From contig JAOPZA010000082.1 in NCBI GenBank assembly GCA_025964325.1, positions 1-42,967 on the forward strand: a stretch of DNA of 42,967 bases. The letters are read 5' to 3'. Positions 16,517 to 25,818 of the stretch are shown here, piece by piece (position 1 is the stretch's first letter; every line of letters begins with the position of its first letter). The position numbers and the translations under genes are program-made. Under the pieces are notes generated by a model. It was not told where the DNA came from and searched no databases. It saw nothing but the letters and a program-made list of their open reading frames with translations. The stretch comes from Conexibacter sp. Lineage in GTDB: Bacteria; Actinomycetota; Thermoleophilia; Solirubrobacterales; Solirubrobacteraceae.

Positions 16517-16948
16517 GTGACCGTCGTCGAACAGCTGAAGACCGATCTCACCTCCGCCATGAAGGCGGGGGAGAAGGAGCGCGTTGGCGCCCTCCGTCTG
16601 GTGCTGTCGGAGCTGCAGAAAGCCGCGAAGGACGGAGATGGCGACGAGGTGAGTGTGCTGCGCCGTGAGCGCAAGCGCCGCCTCGATGCCGCCGAGCAGT
16701 TCCGGGACGGCGGTCGCGATGAGCTTGCAACACAGGAGGAGGGCGAGGCGACGCTGATCGCCTCGTACCTCCCGGCGGAGCTGTCGGACGACGAGATCGG
16801 CGCGATCGTCGCCGCCGCCGTCGTCGAGACCGGCGCCAGCTCGCCGAAGGAGATGGGCCAGGTCATGAAGGTCGCGATGGCGCGCGTCGCCGGTCGCGCC
16901 GACGGCAAGCGCGTCTCCGCGCAGGTGCGGGGGGCACTGACCGCCTAG
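16517..16948 (+). CDS. GatB/YqeY domain-containing protein
   Basis: 143 residues, a stand-alone YqeY. It begins VEQLKTDLTSAMKAGEKERV and continues with the typical LRLVLSELQKAAKD and ETGASSPKEMGQVMKVAMAR. The fold resembles the C-terminal tRNA-binding domain of the amidotransferase subunit GatB, but the molecular role of stand-alone YqeY proteins is not firmly established. Its stop overlaps the next GTG by one base (TAGTG). It heads a conserved actinobacterial cluster yqeY-phoH-ybeY-era linked to ribosome and RNA maturation. Confidence 0.9.
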   Translation: MTVVEQLKTDLTSAMKAGEKERVGALRLVLSELQKAAKDGDGDEVSVLRRERKRRLDAAEQFRDGGRDELATQEEGEATLIASYLPAELSDDEIGAIVAAAVVETGASSPKEMGQVMKVAMARVAGRADGKRVSAQVRGALTA

Positions 16949-17925
16949 TGCGTCAGCAATTGGAGCTCGACAACGCCGTCGCCGCGGAGCTCGCCGGTGC
17001 GCAGGACGAGGTGCTGCGCACGCTCGAGCAGCACCTCGACTGCGACGTCTACCTCCGTGGCAACGTGCTGACGCTGGCCGGCGACGACGATGCCGTCGCG
17101 GCGGGCGCGCAGGTCGTTCGCGAGCTGTCGGAGCGGATCGGGCGCGGTCACGAGATCGCCCCCGACACGATCGAGGCGATCCAGGGCGCGCTCGACAGCG
17201 ACGAGTCGCCGAGCGCGGTGCTGGAGGACGTCGTCTGGCGCCACCGCTCGCGCGACGTCACGCCGCGGACGGTCAACCAGAAGCGCTACGTCGACTCGAT
17301 CCGCCGCAACACGATCACGTTCGGCATCGGCCCGGCCGGCACCGGCAAGACGTGGCTGGCGGTCGCGATGGCGGCCGCCGCGCTCAGCAACCGCCAGGTC
17401 AACCGCATCATCCTGACGCGCCCGGCGGTCGAGGCCGGCGAGCGGCTCGGCTTCCTGCCCGGCGACCTGATGGCGAAGGTCGACCCGTACCTGCGGCCGC
17501 TGTTCGACGCGCTGCACGACATGATCGACCCGGCCCGCTTCGCGCAGTACCTCGAGAGCGGCGTGATCGAGGTCGCCCCGCTCGCCTTCATGCGCGGCCG
17601 GACGCTGAACGACTCGTTCATCATCCTCGACGAGGCGCAGAACACGACGCCGGAGCAGATGAAGATGTTCCTGACGCGGCTCGGCGAGAGCTCGAAGATG
17701 GTCGTCACCGGCGACGTCACGCAGGTCGACCTGCCGAGCGACCAGCGCTCCGGGCTCGTCACGGTCGCCGACGTGCTCGACACGGTCGACGGGATCGAGT
17801 TCATCCGCTTCGGCGGCAGAGACGTGATCCGTCACAAGCTCGTGCAGAGCATCGTCGCCGCCTACGCGGCCCACCAGGAGCGGCTCACGCCCGAGCTGCG
17901 CCCTGCTGCCGCCAAGCGCGCCTAG
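16948..17925 (+). CDS. PhoH-like ATPase
   Basis: 325 residues. An N-terminal KH-like region (residues 1-90) precedes the PhoH nucleotide-binding domain. Walker A is GIGPAGTGKTWLAVAMA and Walker B is FIILDEAQN; TGDVTQVDLP is the family sensor motif. PhoH proteins are cytoplasmic ATPases with likely RNA helicase activity. The name comes from phosphate regulation in E. coli and does not prove it here. It overlaps yqeY and ybeY by one base each (TAGTG twice), indicating translational coupling. ybeY next door supports a ribosome or RNA-processing role. Confidence 0.94.
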   Translation: MRQQLELDNAVAAELAGAQDEVLRTLEQHLDCDVYLRGNVLTLAGDDDAVAAGAQVVRELSERIGRGHEIAPDTIEAIQGALDSDESPSAVLEDVVWRHRSRDVTPRTVNQKRYVDSIRRNTITFGIGPAGTGKTWLAVAMAAAALSNRQVNRIILTRPAVEAGERLGFLPGDLMAKVDPYLRPLFDALHDMIDPARFAQYLESGVIEVAPLAFMRGRTLNDSFIILDEAQNTTPEQMKMFLTRLGESSKMVVTGDVTQVDLPSDQRSGLVTVADVLDTVDGIEFIRFGGRDVIRHKLVQSIVAAYAAHQERLTPELRPAAAKRA

Positions 17926-18353
17926 TGCTGGAGGTCGAGGTCATCGGGCTCGACGAGGCCGAAACCGGCGAGTTGACGGCGCTCGACGTCGAGGAGCTGT
18001 GCGCGCTCGCCTTCTCCTCCGCGGGGATCGAGGACGGCCACGTCGCGATCGCCTTCGTGGACGAGGGCACGATCCAGCTGCTCAACCGCGACCACCGCGG
18101 CAGAGACGCGCCGACCGACGTGCTGTCGTTCCCGATCGACGGCGCCGAGCCGGTCGACGCCGACGACGACGACGACGGGATCCCACCCGAGGAGCGCGAG
18201 CTGGGCGACGTCGTCATCTGCCCGCCCCTCACGGAGGACCTCAGCGAGGCGGTCGTCCACGGCGCCCTGCACCTGACCGGCATGGACCACGAGGTCGACG
18301 ACGGCGAGATGCTCGCGCTCCAGGCGGAGCTGCTGCGCTGGGTGCAGCAATGA
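17925..18353 (+). CDS. ybeY: Endoribonuclease YbeY (16S rRNA maturation)
   Basis: 142 residues from a GTG that overlaps the phoH-like stop by one base. The zinc-binding motif HGALHLTGMDH is intact near the C-terminus, and the family strands DEGTIQLLNRDHRGRDAPTD and VLSFPID are present. An acidic insert (DADDDDDGIPPEE) lies in the loop after VLSFPI and is longer than in the E. coli protein. YbeY is a metal-dependent endoribonuclease that processes the 16S rRNA 3' end. era follows with a 4-nt ATGA overlap, the usual order. Confidence 0.95.
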   Translation: MLEVEVIGLDEAETGELTALDVEELCALAFSSAGIEDGHVAIAFVDEGTIQLLNRDHRGRDAPTDVLSFPIDGAEPVDADDDDDGIPPEERELGDVVICPPLTEDLSEAVVHGALHLTGMDHEVDDGEMLALQAELLRWVQQ

Positions 18354-19231
18354 CGCGGAGCGGCTTCGTCGCGCTGACGGGCCGGCCGAACGTCGGCAAG
18401 TCGACGCTCACGAACGCGATCGTCGGCGAGAAGATCGCGATCGTCTCCGACAAGCCGCAGACGACCCGCCGAGCGATCCGCGGCGTCGTCACGACGCCCG
18501 ACTACCAGCTCGTCCTCGTCGACCTGCCCGGCGTCCAGCGCCCGCGCGACGCGCTCACGTCGCGGATGCAGCGGCGCGTCGAGAGCGAGCTGTCGGGCGC
18601 CGACGCGGCGCTGCTGCTGCTCAACGCCGAGCAGGGGATCGGCCCCGGCGACCGCTTCATCGCGACGCTGCTCGCACGCGCGTCGGTCCCGGTCGTGATC
18701 GCCGTCAACAAGGTCGACCGCTGCAACCGCGCGCAGATCGCCGCGATCCTGCAGGAGGCCTCGGAGCTCGAGGTCGGCGACGACATCTTCCCGATCTCCG
18801 CCCGCAGAGGCCACGGGGTCGTCCCGCTCGTCACCCACCTCGCGGGGCTGCTGCCGGAGAGCCCGTTCTTCTTCCCGACCGACGAGCGCTCGGACCAGTC
18901 CGAGGACGTGATGCTCGCCGAGCTCGTGCGCGAGCAGGTGCTGCGCCGCACGCGCCAGGAGGTGCCGCACGCGGTCGAGGTCGAGATCGAGGAGATCGAG
19001 GAGCGGCGCAGAGACCTGATCGCCGTGCGCGCCGTGATGTGGGTCGAGGCCGACTCGCAGAAGGGCATCCTGATCGGCGCCGGCGGCAGGAAGATCAAGG
19101 AGATCGGCATCGCTGCGCGCAGGGAGCTGGAACGCGAGCTGGGCTGCGGCGTCCACCTCGACCTGCAGGTGCGGGTGCGGCGCGCCTGGCGCAGCGACGA
19201 GCGCCTGCTCGACCGCCTCGGGATCGAATAG
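18350..19231 (+). CDS. era: GTPase Era
   Basis: 293 residues. G1 is GRPNVGKST (about residues 11-19), the switch contains [12 protein letters not shown]4 is NKVD and G5 is ISARRGHG. The C-terminal KH domain has [20 protein letters not shown] with the RNA-binding GxxGxxI loop. Era binds the 16S rRNA 3' end and chaperones 30S assembly. G3 reads DLPGVQRP where most Era proteins have DTPG; the Asp and Gly needed for Mg and gamma-phosphate contact are kept. It is coupled to ybeY by ATGA. A weak hairpin (19254-19273) follows the stop. Confidence 0.96.
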   Translation: MTRSGFVALTGRPNVGKSTLTNAIVGEKIAIVSDKPQTTRRAIRGVVTTPDYQLVLVDLPGVQRPRDALTSRMQRRVESELSGADAALLLLNAEQGIGPGDRFIATLLARASVPVVIAVNKVDRCNRAQIAAILQEASELEVGDDIFPISARRGHGVVPLVTHLAGLLPESPFFFPTDERSDQSEDVMLAELVREQVLRRTRQEVPHAVEVEIEEIEERRRDLIAVRAVMWVEADSQKGILIGAGGRKIKEIGIAARRELERELGCGVHLDLQVRVRRAWRSDERLLDRLGIE

Positions 19232-19253
19232 CCGGAGCACGGCACTCGAGGGT

Positions 19254-19273
19254 CTCAGCACGCGCTCGCTGAG
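19254..19273 (+). terminator. Possible weak terminator after era
   Basis: CTCAGC (19254-19259) pairs with GCTGAG (19268-19273) over an 8-nt loop, just upstream of the hisIE -10 box. The stem is short, so this is tentative. Confidence 0.3.
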
Positions 19274-19279
19274 GCCTCG

Positions 19280-19285
19280 TACAAT
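19280..19285 (+). promoter_or_regulatory. Putative -10 box (TACAAT) of the hisIE-trp operon
   Basis: TACAAT ends 10 nt before GTG 19296. There is no room for a trp leader peptide or attenuator between it and the first gene. Confidence 0.45.
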
Positions 19286-19295
19286 CCCTCCGACC

Positions 19296-19901
19296 GTGCC
19301 TGACCTCGAGATCGCGTTCGACGACGACGGCCTCGTGCCGTGCGTCCTCCAGGACTGGCGCACGGGCGAGGTGCTGACGCTCGCGTACATGAACGCGGAG
19401 GCGGTCGCGCGCACGCGGGCGACCGGCGAGGTGCACTTCTGGAGCCGCTCGCGGCAGGAGCTCTGGCACAAGGGCGCCACGAGCGGCAACACCCAGCGGC
19501 TGCGGGCGCTGCGGCTCGACTGCGACGGCGACGCGCTGGTCGCGCTGGTCGAGCCCGACGGTCCTGCCTGCCACACCGGCGAGCGCACGTGCTTCCACCA
19601 CGGCGACCTCGCCGAGCAGGCGCTCTACGAGGTGCTGCCCGCGCTCGAGCGCACGATCGCGGCGCGCGTCGACGCGAGCGCGGAGACGTCGTACACCGCC
19701 CAGCTGCTGGCCGACCCCGCGCTCGCCGGCGCGAAGGTCGAGGAGGAGGCGGAGGAGGTCGTCCGCGCCGTGCGCGAGGAGACCGACGAACGCGTCGCGA
19801 ACGAGGCCGCCGACGTGCTCTACCACCTCGCCGTGCTGCTGCGCTCCCGCGGCCTCGGCCTCGGTGACGCCGAGCAGGTGCTCGATGACCGTCGCCGCTG
19901 A
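19296..19901 (+). CDS. hisIE: Bifunctional phosphoribosyl-AMP cyclohydrolase / phosphoribosyl-ATP pyrophosphatase
   Basis: 201 residues from GTG. The HisI half (residues 1 to about 105) has the cyclohydrolase signature [17 protein letters not shown] and the zinc-site cysteines in [11 protein letters not shown]. The HisE half (about 115-195) has [20 protein letters not shown] and [14 protein letters not shown], the Mg-binding acidic helices of the MazG-like pyrophosphatase. Together they carry out steps 2 and 3 of histidine synthesis. The stop lies 17 nt inside trpE, so a histidine gene leads the tryptophan operon. Both pathways draw on phosphoribosyl pyrophosphate. Confidence 0.95.
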   Translation: MPDLEIAFDDDGLVPCVLQDWRTGEVLTLAYMNAEAVARTRATGEVHFWSRSRQELWHKGATSGNTQRLRALRLDCDGDALVALVEPDGPACHTGERTCFHHGDLAEQALYEVLPALERTIAARVDASAETSYTAQLLADPALAGAKVEEEAEEVVRAVREETDERVANEAADVLYHLAVLLRSRGLGLGDAEQVLDDRRR

Positions 19902-21369
19902 CTCCGTCAGCTCGCGGCCGTCCGCGACGCCGTCGCTCGAGGAGGTCCGCGCACTCGCCCGCGACTTCTCGCTGGTGCCGGTCCGCCACACCTTCATCGA
20001 CGACGTCGAGACGCCGATCTCGGCGTTCCTGAAGCTGCGCGGCGACGGTCCCGCGTTCCTGCTGGAGTCGGCCGAGCAGGGGCGCGTCGGACGCTGGTCG
20101 TTCATCGGCTTCCGCCCGCGCAGCGTCTTGCGCTGGTCGCTCGGCGACGCGGGCGACCCGTACGCGCTCGCGGCGGCCGAGGTCGCGCGCTACCGCCAGG
20201 CGACGTTGCCGGGTCTGCCGCCGTTCTCCGGCGGGGCGGTCGGCTTCTTCGGCTACGACCTCGTGCGCACCGTCGAGCCGCTCGGCGAGCCGAACCCCGA
20301 CCCGGTCGGTCTGCCCGACCTGGCGCTGATGCTGACCGACGTGATGGTCGCCTTCGACCACCTCAGACACGAGGTCACGGTGCTCGCCAACGTCTACGCC
20401 GAGGACCAGGATCTCGAGCGCTCCTACGCGGCCGCGCTCGACACGATCGCCGACGTGCGGCGGCGCCTCGCCGGCCCGCTGCCGACCGCGCCCGAGCGTG
20501 CTGCCGGCGGGCCGCCGCGCGCCGTCCCGCGATTCGAGAGCAACATGCCGCGCGAGCAGTTCGAGGGGATGGTCGCGCGCATCATCGAGTACATCCACGC
20601 CGGCGACGCCTACCAGGTCGTGCCCTCCCAGCGCTGGTCGGCGCCGGTCGCGATGGAGGCGTTCTCGATCTACCGCGGGCTGCGCGCCGTCAACCCGAGC
20701 CCGTACATGTACTTCCTCGACTTCGGCGACTTCGAGATCGCCGGCGCCAGCCCGGAGCCGCTCGTGACCGTGCGGGACGGCCGCGTCGCGACGCGGCCGG
20801 TCGCCGGCACGCGGCCGCGCGGCGCGACCGCCGCCGAGGACGCGCGGCTGGCCGAGGATCTGCTGGAGGACCAGAAGGAGCGCGCCGAGCACGTGATGCT
20901 CGTCGACCTCGGTCGCAACGACGTCGGCCGCGTCAGCGAGTTCGGCAGCGTCTCCGTCGACGGCTTCATGGAGATCGAGAGCTACAGCCACGTGATGCAC
21001 ATCGTCTCGCGCGTCTCCGGCACCCTGCGGGCCGACGTCGGTCCGCTCGACGCGCTGCGCTCGATCCTGCCGGCCGGCACGCTGTCGGGTGCGCCGAAGG
21101 TGCGCGCGATGCAGATCATCGACGAGCTGGAACCCGTCAAGCGGGGCGGCTACGGTGGGGCGATCGGCTACCTCTCCTACACCGGCGACCTCGACACCTG
21201 CATCCACATCCGCACCGTCGTGGTGAAGGACGGCGTCGCGCACGTCCAGGCCGGCGGCGGGACCGTCGCCGACGCGAAGCCGGACTACGAGTTCCGCGAG
21301 TCGGAGGCGAAGGCGAAGGCCGTGCTGCAGGCGATCGAGCTGGCGCTGGCGCAGCCCGAGTGGCCATGA
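19885..21369 (+). CDS. trpE: Anthranilate synthase component I
   Basis: 494 residues from ATG 19885, inside the end of hisIE; an in-frame GTG at 19864 is an alternative. The N-terminal domain carries the tryptophan feedback element [18 protein letters not shown] (LLES). The chorismate-binding domain has [44 protein letters not shown] and [14 protein letters not shown]. It makes anthranilate from chorismate using ammonia delivered by TrpG. Its stop overlaps trpG by 4 nt (ATGA). The intact LLES motif suggests normal feedback inhibition. Confidence 0.97.
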   Translation: MTVAADSVSSRPSATPSLEEVRALARDFSLVPVRHTFIDDVETPISAFLKLRGDGPAFLLESAEQGRVGRWSFIGFRPRSVLRWSLGDAGDPYALAAAEVARYRQATLPGLPPFSGGAVGFFGYDLVRTVEPLGEPNPDPVGLPDLALMLTDVMVAFDHLRHEVTVLANVYAEDQDLERSYAAALDTIADVRRRLAGPLPTAPERAAGGPPRAVPRFESNMPREQFEGMVARIIEYIHAGDAYQVVPSQRWSAPVAMEAFSIYRGLRAVNPSPYMYFLDFGDFEIAGASPEPLVTVRDGRVATRPVAGTRPRGATAAEDARLAEDLLEDQKERAEHVMLVDLGRNDVGRVSEFGSVSVDGFMEIESYSHVMHIVSRVSGTLRADVGPLDALRSILPAGTLSGAPKVRAMQIIDELEPVKRGGYGGAIGYLSYTGDLDTCIHIRTVVVKDGVAHVQAGGGTVADAKPDYEFRESEAKAKAVLQAIELALAQPEWP

Positions 21370-21923
21370 GGGTCCTCGTCGTCGACAACTACGACTCGTT
21401 CACGTACAACCTCGTGCAGTATCTCGGCGAGCTGGGGGCGGAGATCGAGGTCGTCCGCAACGACCGCGCGACGGTCGACGAGCTGATGTTGCGCGGCTAC
21501 GACCGCGTCCTCGTCTCGCCCGGGCCCTGCACGCCGAACGAGTCCGGCATCTCGCTCGAGGTGCTGCAGCGCTTCCCGCAGGCCGGGATCCCGACGCTCG
21601 GCGTCTGCCTCGGCCACCAGGCGCTGGCGCAGGCCTATGGCGGCAGCGTGATCCGGCACCGACCCGTGCACGGCAAGACGGAGGAGATCGAGCACGACGG
21701 CCGCACCGTCTTCGCCGGCCTGCACTCGCCGCTGACCGTCGGCCGCTACCACTCGCTGATCGTCGACGAGCAGCTGCCCGACGAGCTCGAGGTCTCCGCG
21801 CGCGGCGGCGGCGTGATCATGGCGCTGCGCCATCGCACGCTGCCGGCGGAGGGGATCCAGTTCCATCCCGAGTCGGTCCTGACCGACCACGGCCACGACC
21901 TGCTGCGCAACTTCCTCGCGTGA
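21366..21923 (+). CDS. trpG: Anthranilate synthase component II (glutamine amidotransferase)
   Basis: 185 residues from ATG 21366, which overlaps the trpE TGA; a GTG two codons upstream is possible. Class I glutamine amidotransferase motifs are VLVVDNYDSFTYNLVQYLGE, SPGPCTPNESG, the nucleophile in GVCLGHQALAQAYGG, and the His-Glu pair in GIQFHPESVLT. It supplies ammonia to TrpE. A sequence of this type can also serve PabA in folate synthesis. Position inside a trp operon favours TrpG, though dual use is possible. Confidence 0.95.
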   Translation: MRVLVVDNYDSFTYNLVQYLGELGAEIEVVRNDRATVDELMLRGYDRVLVSPGPCTPNESGISLEVLQRFPQAGIPTLGVCLGHQALAQAYGGSVIRHRPVHGKTEEIEHDGRTVFAGLHSPLTVGRYHSLIVDEQLPDELEVSARGGGVIMALRHRTLPAEGIQFHPESVLTDHGHDLLRNFLA

Positions 21924-21933
21924 GCGCCTGACC

Positions 21934-22974
21934 GTGGCCGCGAACGAGCACGTCCTGACCCGCGCGATCGACGCGCTCGCCTCGGGCGAGGACCTCTCCA
22001 GCGACGCCGCCGCCGAGGTGCTCGCCGAGATCATGACCGGCAACGCAACCGAGGTGCAGATCGCGGCGTTCCTGATCGCCCTGCGGACGAAGGGCGAGAC
22101 GGTCGAGGAGCTCACGGGCCTCGCGCGGACGATGCGCGCGCTGGCGACCCACGTCGACACCGCGCACGTCGAGGACCTGCTCGACGTCGTCGGCACCGGC
22201 GGCGGGCGCCAGACCTTCAACGTCTCGACGACGGCGGCGCTGATCGCCGCCGGCGCCGGCTGCACGGTCGCCAAGCACGGGAACCGCTCGGCGACCGGCC
22301 TGTCGGGCGCCGCCGACGTGCTCGAGGCGCTCGGCGCGCGGATCGACCTGGCGCCCGACGCGGTCGCGCGCTGCATCGACGAGGTCGGCTTCGGCTTCAT
22401 GTTCGCGCCCACGCATCATGCCGCGATGCGCTACGTGATCCCGGTTCGCAGAGTTCTCGGAGTGCGCACGATCATGAACTTCCTCGGCCCGCTGACGAGC
22501 CCGGCCGGCGTCACCCGGCAGCTGACCGGCGTCGCCGACCGCCGCTACCTCGAGACGATCGCGGGCGCGTTCGCGGCGCTCGGCGCCAGACACGTGCTGA
22601 TCGTCTCCAGCGACGACGGGCTCGACGAGCTCAGCACCGCGGCGCCCTCGCTCGTGATCGAGGTTCGTGACGGCCAGATCGGGCAGTTCACGGTCGACGC
22701 GGCCGAGGTCGGCCTCGACCGCGCCGACCACGAGGAGCTGCGCGGAGGGACACCAGACGTCAACGCCGCGATCGCGCGGCGGATCTTCGAAGGCGAACGC
22801 GGCGCGCCGCGCGACATCGCCGTCTTCAACGCGGGCGCCGCGATCTACGCGAGCGGCCGCGCGGAGACGCTCGAGGCGGGCGCCCGCGCCGCCGAGGCCG
22901 CGATCGACGGAGGCGCCGCCCGTGCGACGCTCGACCGGTACATCACTCAGACCCAGGAGCTGGCTGTCGCGTGA
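21934..22974 (+). CDS. trpD: Anthranilate phosphoribosyltransferase
   Basis: 346 residues from GTG 21934. The PRPP-binding glycine loop is VVGTGGGRQTFNVSTTAALI, followed by AKHGNRSATGLSGAADVLEA and FMFAPTHHAAMRYVIPVRR, the anthranilate tunnel. NFLGPLTSPAG and SSDDGLDELS are the remaining family motifs. It joins anthranilate to PRPP. It lies 10 nt after trpG and overlaps trpC by 4 nt (GTGA), so translation is coupled. Confidence 0.97.
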   Translation: MAANEHVLTRAIDALASGEDLSSDAAAEVLAEIMTGNATEVQIAAFLIALRTKGETVEELTGLARTMRALATHVDTAHVEDLLDVVGTGGGRQTFNVSTTAALIAAGAGCTVAKHGNRSATGLSGAADVLEALGARIDLAPDAVARCIDEVGFGFMFAPTHHAAMRYVIPVRRVLGVRTIMNFLGPLTSPAGVTRQLTGVADRRYLETIAGAFAALGARHVLIVSSDDGLDELSTAAPSLVIEVRDGQIGQFTVDAAEVGLDRADHEELRGGTPDVNAAIARRIFEGERGAPRDIAVFNAGAAIYASGRAETLEAGARAAEAAIDGGAARATLDRYITQTQELAVA

Positions 22975-23756
22975 ACACGTTGGACCGCATCGTCGACACG
23001 ACCCGTCGCGACGTCGAGCAACGCCGCTCGGCGGTCCCCCTCGTCGAGCTCGAGCGCGAGCTGCTCGGGCGCGGGGAGGACCGTCCCTTCTCCGAGGCGC
23101 TGGTGCACCCCGGCATCTCGCTGATCGCCGAGTACAAGCGCCGCTCGCCGTCGGCGGGCACGATCCGGGAGGGGGCGACGGTCGGCGACGTCGTCCGCGC
23201 CTACGAGCGGGCCGGCGCCGCGGCGGCCTCCGTCCTGACCGAGAGCCACCACTTCGGCGGCTCGCTCGACGACCTGCGCGAGGCGAAGGCGTCGACGCGG
23301 CTGCCGATCCTGCGCAAGGACTTCGTCGTCGACCACTACCAGCTGTACGAGTCGGCGGTCGTCGGCGCCGACGCGATCCTGCTGATCGTCGCCGCGCTCG
23401 ACGAGCGCGAGCTGGCGCGGCTGCACGCCGAGGCGCTCGCGCTCGACCTCGACGTGCTCGTCGAGGTCCACGACCAGCGCGAGCTCGAGGTCGCGCTCGA
23501 GATCGACGCCGACGTGATCGGCATCAACAACCGCGACCTGACCGACTTCAGCGTCGACCTCGACCGCACGTTCGAGCTGCTCGCGGACGTGCCGGCCGGC
23601 AAGACCGTCGTCTCGGAGTCGGGCATCCGCACGCGCGACCAGCTCGACGAGCTGGAGCGGGTCGGCGTCGACGCGGTGCTGATCGGCGAGGCGCTGATGC
23701 GCGCCGACGACGTCGAGGCGGCCTGCCGTGCGCTGACCGGGCACGCCGACGTCTGA
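22971..23756 (+). CDS. trpC: Indole-3-glycerol-phosphate synthase
   Basis: 261 residues. A TIM barrel with the signature LIAEYKRRSPSAGTI, then VLTESHHFGGSLDDL, PILRKDFVVDHYQLYE, IGINNRDLTDFSVDL and VSESGIRTRDQLD, which carry the catalytic Lys and Glu residues. It closes the ring of carboxyphenylamino-deoxyribulose phosphate. The start overlaps the trpD stop (GTGA). It is the last gene of the first trp block; an htrA-like protease follows. Confidence 0.97.
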   Translation: MNTLDRIVDTTRRDVEQRRSAVPLVELERELLGRGEDRPFSEALVHPGISLIAEYKRRSPSAGTIREGATVGDVVRAYERAGAAAASVLTESHHFGGSLDDLREAKASTRLPILRKDFVVDHYQLYESAVVGADAILLIVAALDERELARLHAEALALDLDVLVEVHDQRELEVALEIDADVIGINNRDLTDFSVDLDRTFELLADVPAGKTVVSESGIRTRDQLDELERVGVDAVLIGEALMRADDVEAACRALTGHADV

Positions 23757-23834
23757 TCGACGCGCGTGTCGCGACCTTCGCGACCGCCCGCGTTTAGCTG
23801 CGATTCAGCGCTCCTCGCGACACTCGCGAGCGAG

Positions 23835-25040
23835 ATGAGAGCGGTCGCCAGATCCCCGTTCGTCGCCGCGCTCGTCGGCGGCGTCGTCGTCGCGATCGCG
23901 TTCCTCGCCTTCGACGTCGGCGGCGGCCCGAGCACAACGACCGTCGTGCAGCAGGCGCCGGTGATGTCGGAGACGTCCGCGTCCTCGTCCGGCAGATCCG
24001 ACGGCTCGGCGCTGACCGCGCACGACATCTACGTGCGCGACGCGCCGGGCGTCGTCTTCGTGCGCGCGCGCATCTCGCAGTCGGTCCAGTCGCCCTTCGG
24101 CACGCAGCAGACGCAGCAGGGCGAGGCGACCGGCTCCGGGTTCGTGATCGACGCCGACGGCTACGTGCTGACGAACTACCACGTCGTCGAGCGCGCGACG
24201 AAGGTGACGCTCGGCTTCGACGACAACACGACCGTGCCGGCGCGGGTGACCGGGACCGATCCGAACAACGACCTCGCGCTGCTGAAGGTCGATCCCGCCG
24301 TGGCGAAGCTGCGCCCGCTGGAGCTGGGCAACTCGAGCATGGCCGAGGTCGGCGACCCCGTGCTCGCGATCGGCAACCCGTTCGGCCTCGACCGCACCCT
24401 CACGACCGGCGTCGTCTCGGCGCTGCAGCGCGAGATCAGCGCGCCGAACGGCTTCACGATCCAGCACGTGATCCAGACCGACGCGCCGATCAACCCCGGC
24501 AACTCGGGCGGCCCGCTGCTCGACGCGGCCGGGCGCGTGATCGGCATCAACTCGCAGATCGCGACGAGCGGCAACGGCAGCAACGGCAGCGTCGGGATCG
24601 GCTTCGCGGTGCCGATCAACACCGCCAAGCAGCTGCTGGCGCAGCTGAAGGCCGGCGACGTCTCGCACGCGTACCTCGGCATCACCGGCACGACGATCGA
24701 CGCGTCGCTCGCCGACATGCAGCTGAAGGTCGACAGAGGCGTCCTGGTCCAGACCGTAAACAGCGACGGGCCGGCGGGCAAGGCGGGCCTGCGCGGCGGC
24801 ACGATCCAGAGCGAGGTCAACGGCGTGCAGCTGGCGCTCGGCGGCGACGTCATCGAGGCGATCGACGGCGGGGCGATCGACTCGATGGAGCAGCTCAGCA
24901 CCGACATCGGCCGGCGCAAGCCGGGCGACCGCGTGCGCCTGAAGGTGCTGCGGCAGGGGCAGGAGATGACGGTCACCGTGACGCTCGGCAAGGCGCCGAA
25001 GGAGGCGCCGGCCGCCAGCGGCCAGCAGAGCACGCCGTAA
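23835..25040 (+). CDS. HtrA/DegP-like serine protease with PDZ domain, membrane-anchored
   Basis: 401 residues from ATG 23835 (GTG 23766 would add 23). One hydrophobic segment near the N-terminus (FVAALVGGVVVAIAFLAF) anchors it, with the protease outside. Catalytic residues are His in VLTNYHVVERA, Asp in NNDLALLKV and Ser in NPGNSGGPLLD. A PDZ domain (about residues 285-385) includes LQMKVDRGVLVQTV and KPGDRVRLKVLRQG. S1C proteases handle misfolded or processed envelope proteins. It sits between trpC and trpF with no evident tie to tryptophan synthesis. trpF has its own promoter downstream, so this is probably a passenger gene in the trp locus. Confidence 0.93.
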   Translation: MRAVARSPFVAALVGGVVVAIAFLAFDVGGGPSTTTVVQQAPVMSETSASSSGRSDGSALTAHDIYVRDAPGVVFVRARISQSVQSPFGTQQTQQGEATGSGFVIDADGYVLTNYHVVERATKVTLGFDDNTTVPARVTGTDPNNDLALLKVDPAVAKLRPLELGNSSMAEVGDPVLAIGNPFGLDRTLTTGVVSALQREISAPNGFTIQHVIQTDAPINPGNSGGPLLDAAGRVIGINSQIATSGNGSNGSVGIGFAVPINTAKQLLAQLKAGDVSHAYLGITGTTIDASLADMQLKVDRGVLVQTVNSDGPAGKAGLRGGTIQSEVNGVQLALGGDVIEAIDGGAIDSMEQLSTDIGRRKPGDRVRLKVLRQGQEMTVTVTLGKAPKEAPAASGQQSTP

Positions 25041-25053
25041 GCCTGGCAGGGGC

Positions 25054-25059
25054 TACGAT
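25054..25059 (+). promoter_or_regulatory. Putative -10 box (TACGAT) of trpF-trpB-trpA
   Basis: TACGAT ends 6 nt before ATG 25066, consistent with a leaderless trpFBA transcript separate from trpEGDC. Confidence 0.4.
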
Positions 25060-25065
25060 GGGTGC

Positions 25066-25818
25066 ATGGCTCGGGCCCCGCGCATCAAGTTCTGCGGCAT
25101 CACCCGCCTGGAGGACGCCGAGCGTGCGGTCGAGCTCGACGCCTGGGCGGTCGGGATGATCCTCTGGCCCGGCTCGCCGCGCAGCATCCGCGCCGCGCAG
25201 GCGGCCGAGATCGGCGCGGCGCTCAGACGCCGCGCGGAGATCGCAGGCGTCTTCGTCGACGCGCATCTCGACCACGTCGTCCGCCTCGCCGACCAGATCG
25301 GGCTGACGCTGATCCAGCTGCACGGCGACGAGGGCCCGGCCTACGCGTCCGAGGTCGCTCGCCGCACCGGCGCGAAGGTGATCAAGGCGGCCCGCGTGCA
25401 CGACCGCGCCGACGTGCAGGCGCTGCGCCCCTTCCAGACCGACTTCCACCTGCTCGACGCCTACGCGAAGGGCGTGCCGGGCGGCACCGGCGAGACCTTC
25501 GCCTGGGAGCTGGCGAGAGCGCATCCGCGCGACCGCCCGCTGATCCTCAGCGGCGGCCTCACGAGCGAGAACGTCGGCGACGCGATCGCCGCCGTGGAGC
25601 CGTACGCCGTCGACGTCGCCAGCGGCGTCGAGCGCGCGCCGGGCATCAAGGACCACGCCGCGATGGAGGCATTCGCCGCGGCGGTCGCCGCCACCGCGCC
25701 CGACCCCGAGCCCGAGTCCGATTCCGAGCCCGAGCCCGAGTCCGGCGACGATCTCGGCAAGACCGCCGGGAAGCGCGAAGCGCTTCCCAATGCTCGCGAA
25801 GCGAGCACGACCACATGA
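25066..25818 (+). CDS. trpF: Phosphoribosylanthranilate isomerase with acidic C-terminal extension
   Basis: 250 residues, about 40 more than typical TrpF. The core has [20 protein letters not shown] (catalytic Cys), [21 protein letters not shown] and the phosphate loop [10 protein letters not shown]. From about residue 208 an acidic tail, [18 protein letters not shown], follows. The last 20 residues are encoded by two tandem perfect hairpins (25768-25807). The tail looks like an extension made by insertion of a palindromic element at the 3' end rather than a functional domain. The TGA overlaps the trpB ATG (ATGA). Confidence 0.94.
   Translation: MARAPRIKFCGITRLEDAERAVELDAWAVGMILWPGSPRSIRAAQAAEIGAALRRRAEIAGVFVDAHLDHVVRLADQIGLTLIQLHGDEGPAYASEVARRTGAKVIKAARVHDRADVQALRPFQTDFHLLDAYAKGVPGGTGETFAWELARAHPRDRPLILSGGLTSENVGDAIAAVEPYAVDVASGVERAPGIKDHAAMEAFAAAVAATAPDPEPESDSEPEPESGDDLGKTAGKREALPNAREASTTT
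25768..25807. repeat. Two tandem GAA-loop hairpins in the 3' end of trpF
   Basis: GGGAAGCGC (25768-25776) pairs with GCGCTTCCC (25780-25788). TGCTCGC (25791-25797) pairs with GCGAGCA (25801-25807). Both stems are perfect and both loops are GAA. They end 8 nt before the trpB ATG, which lacks a Shine-Dalgarno, and may affect trpB expression or mark an inserted REP-like element. Confidence 0.6.
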
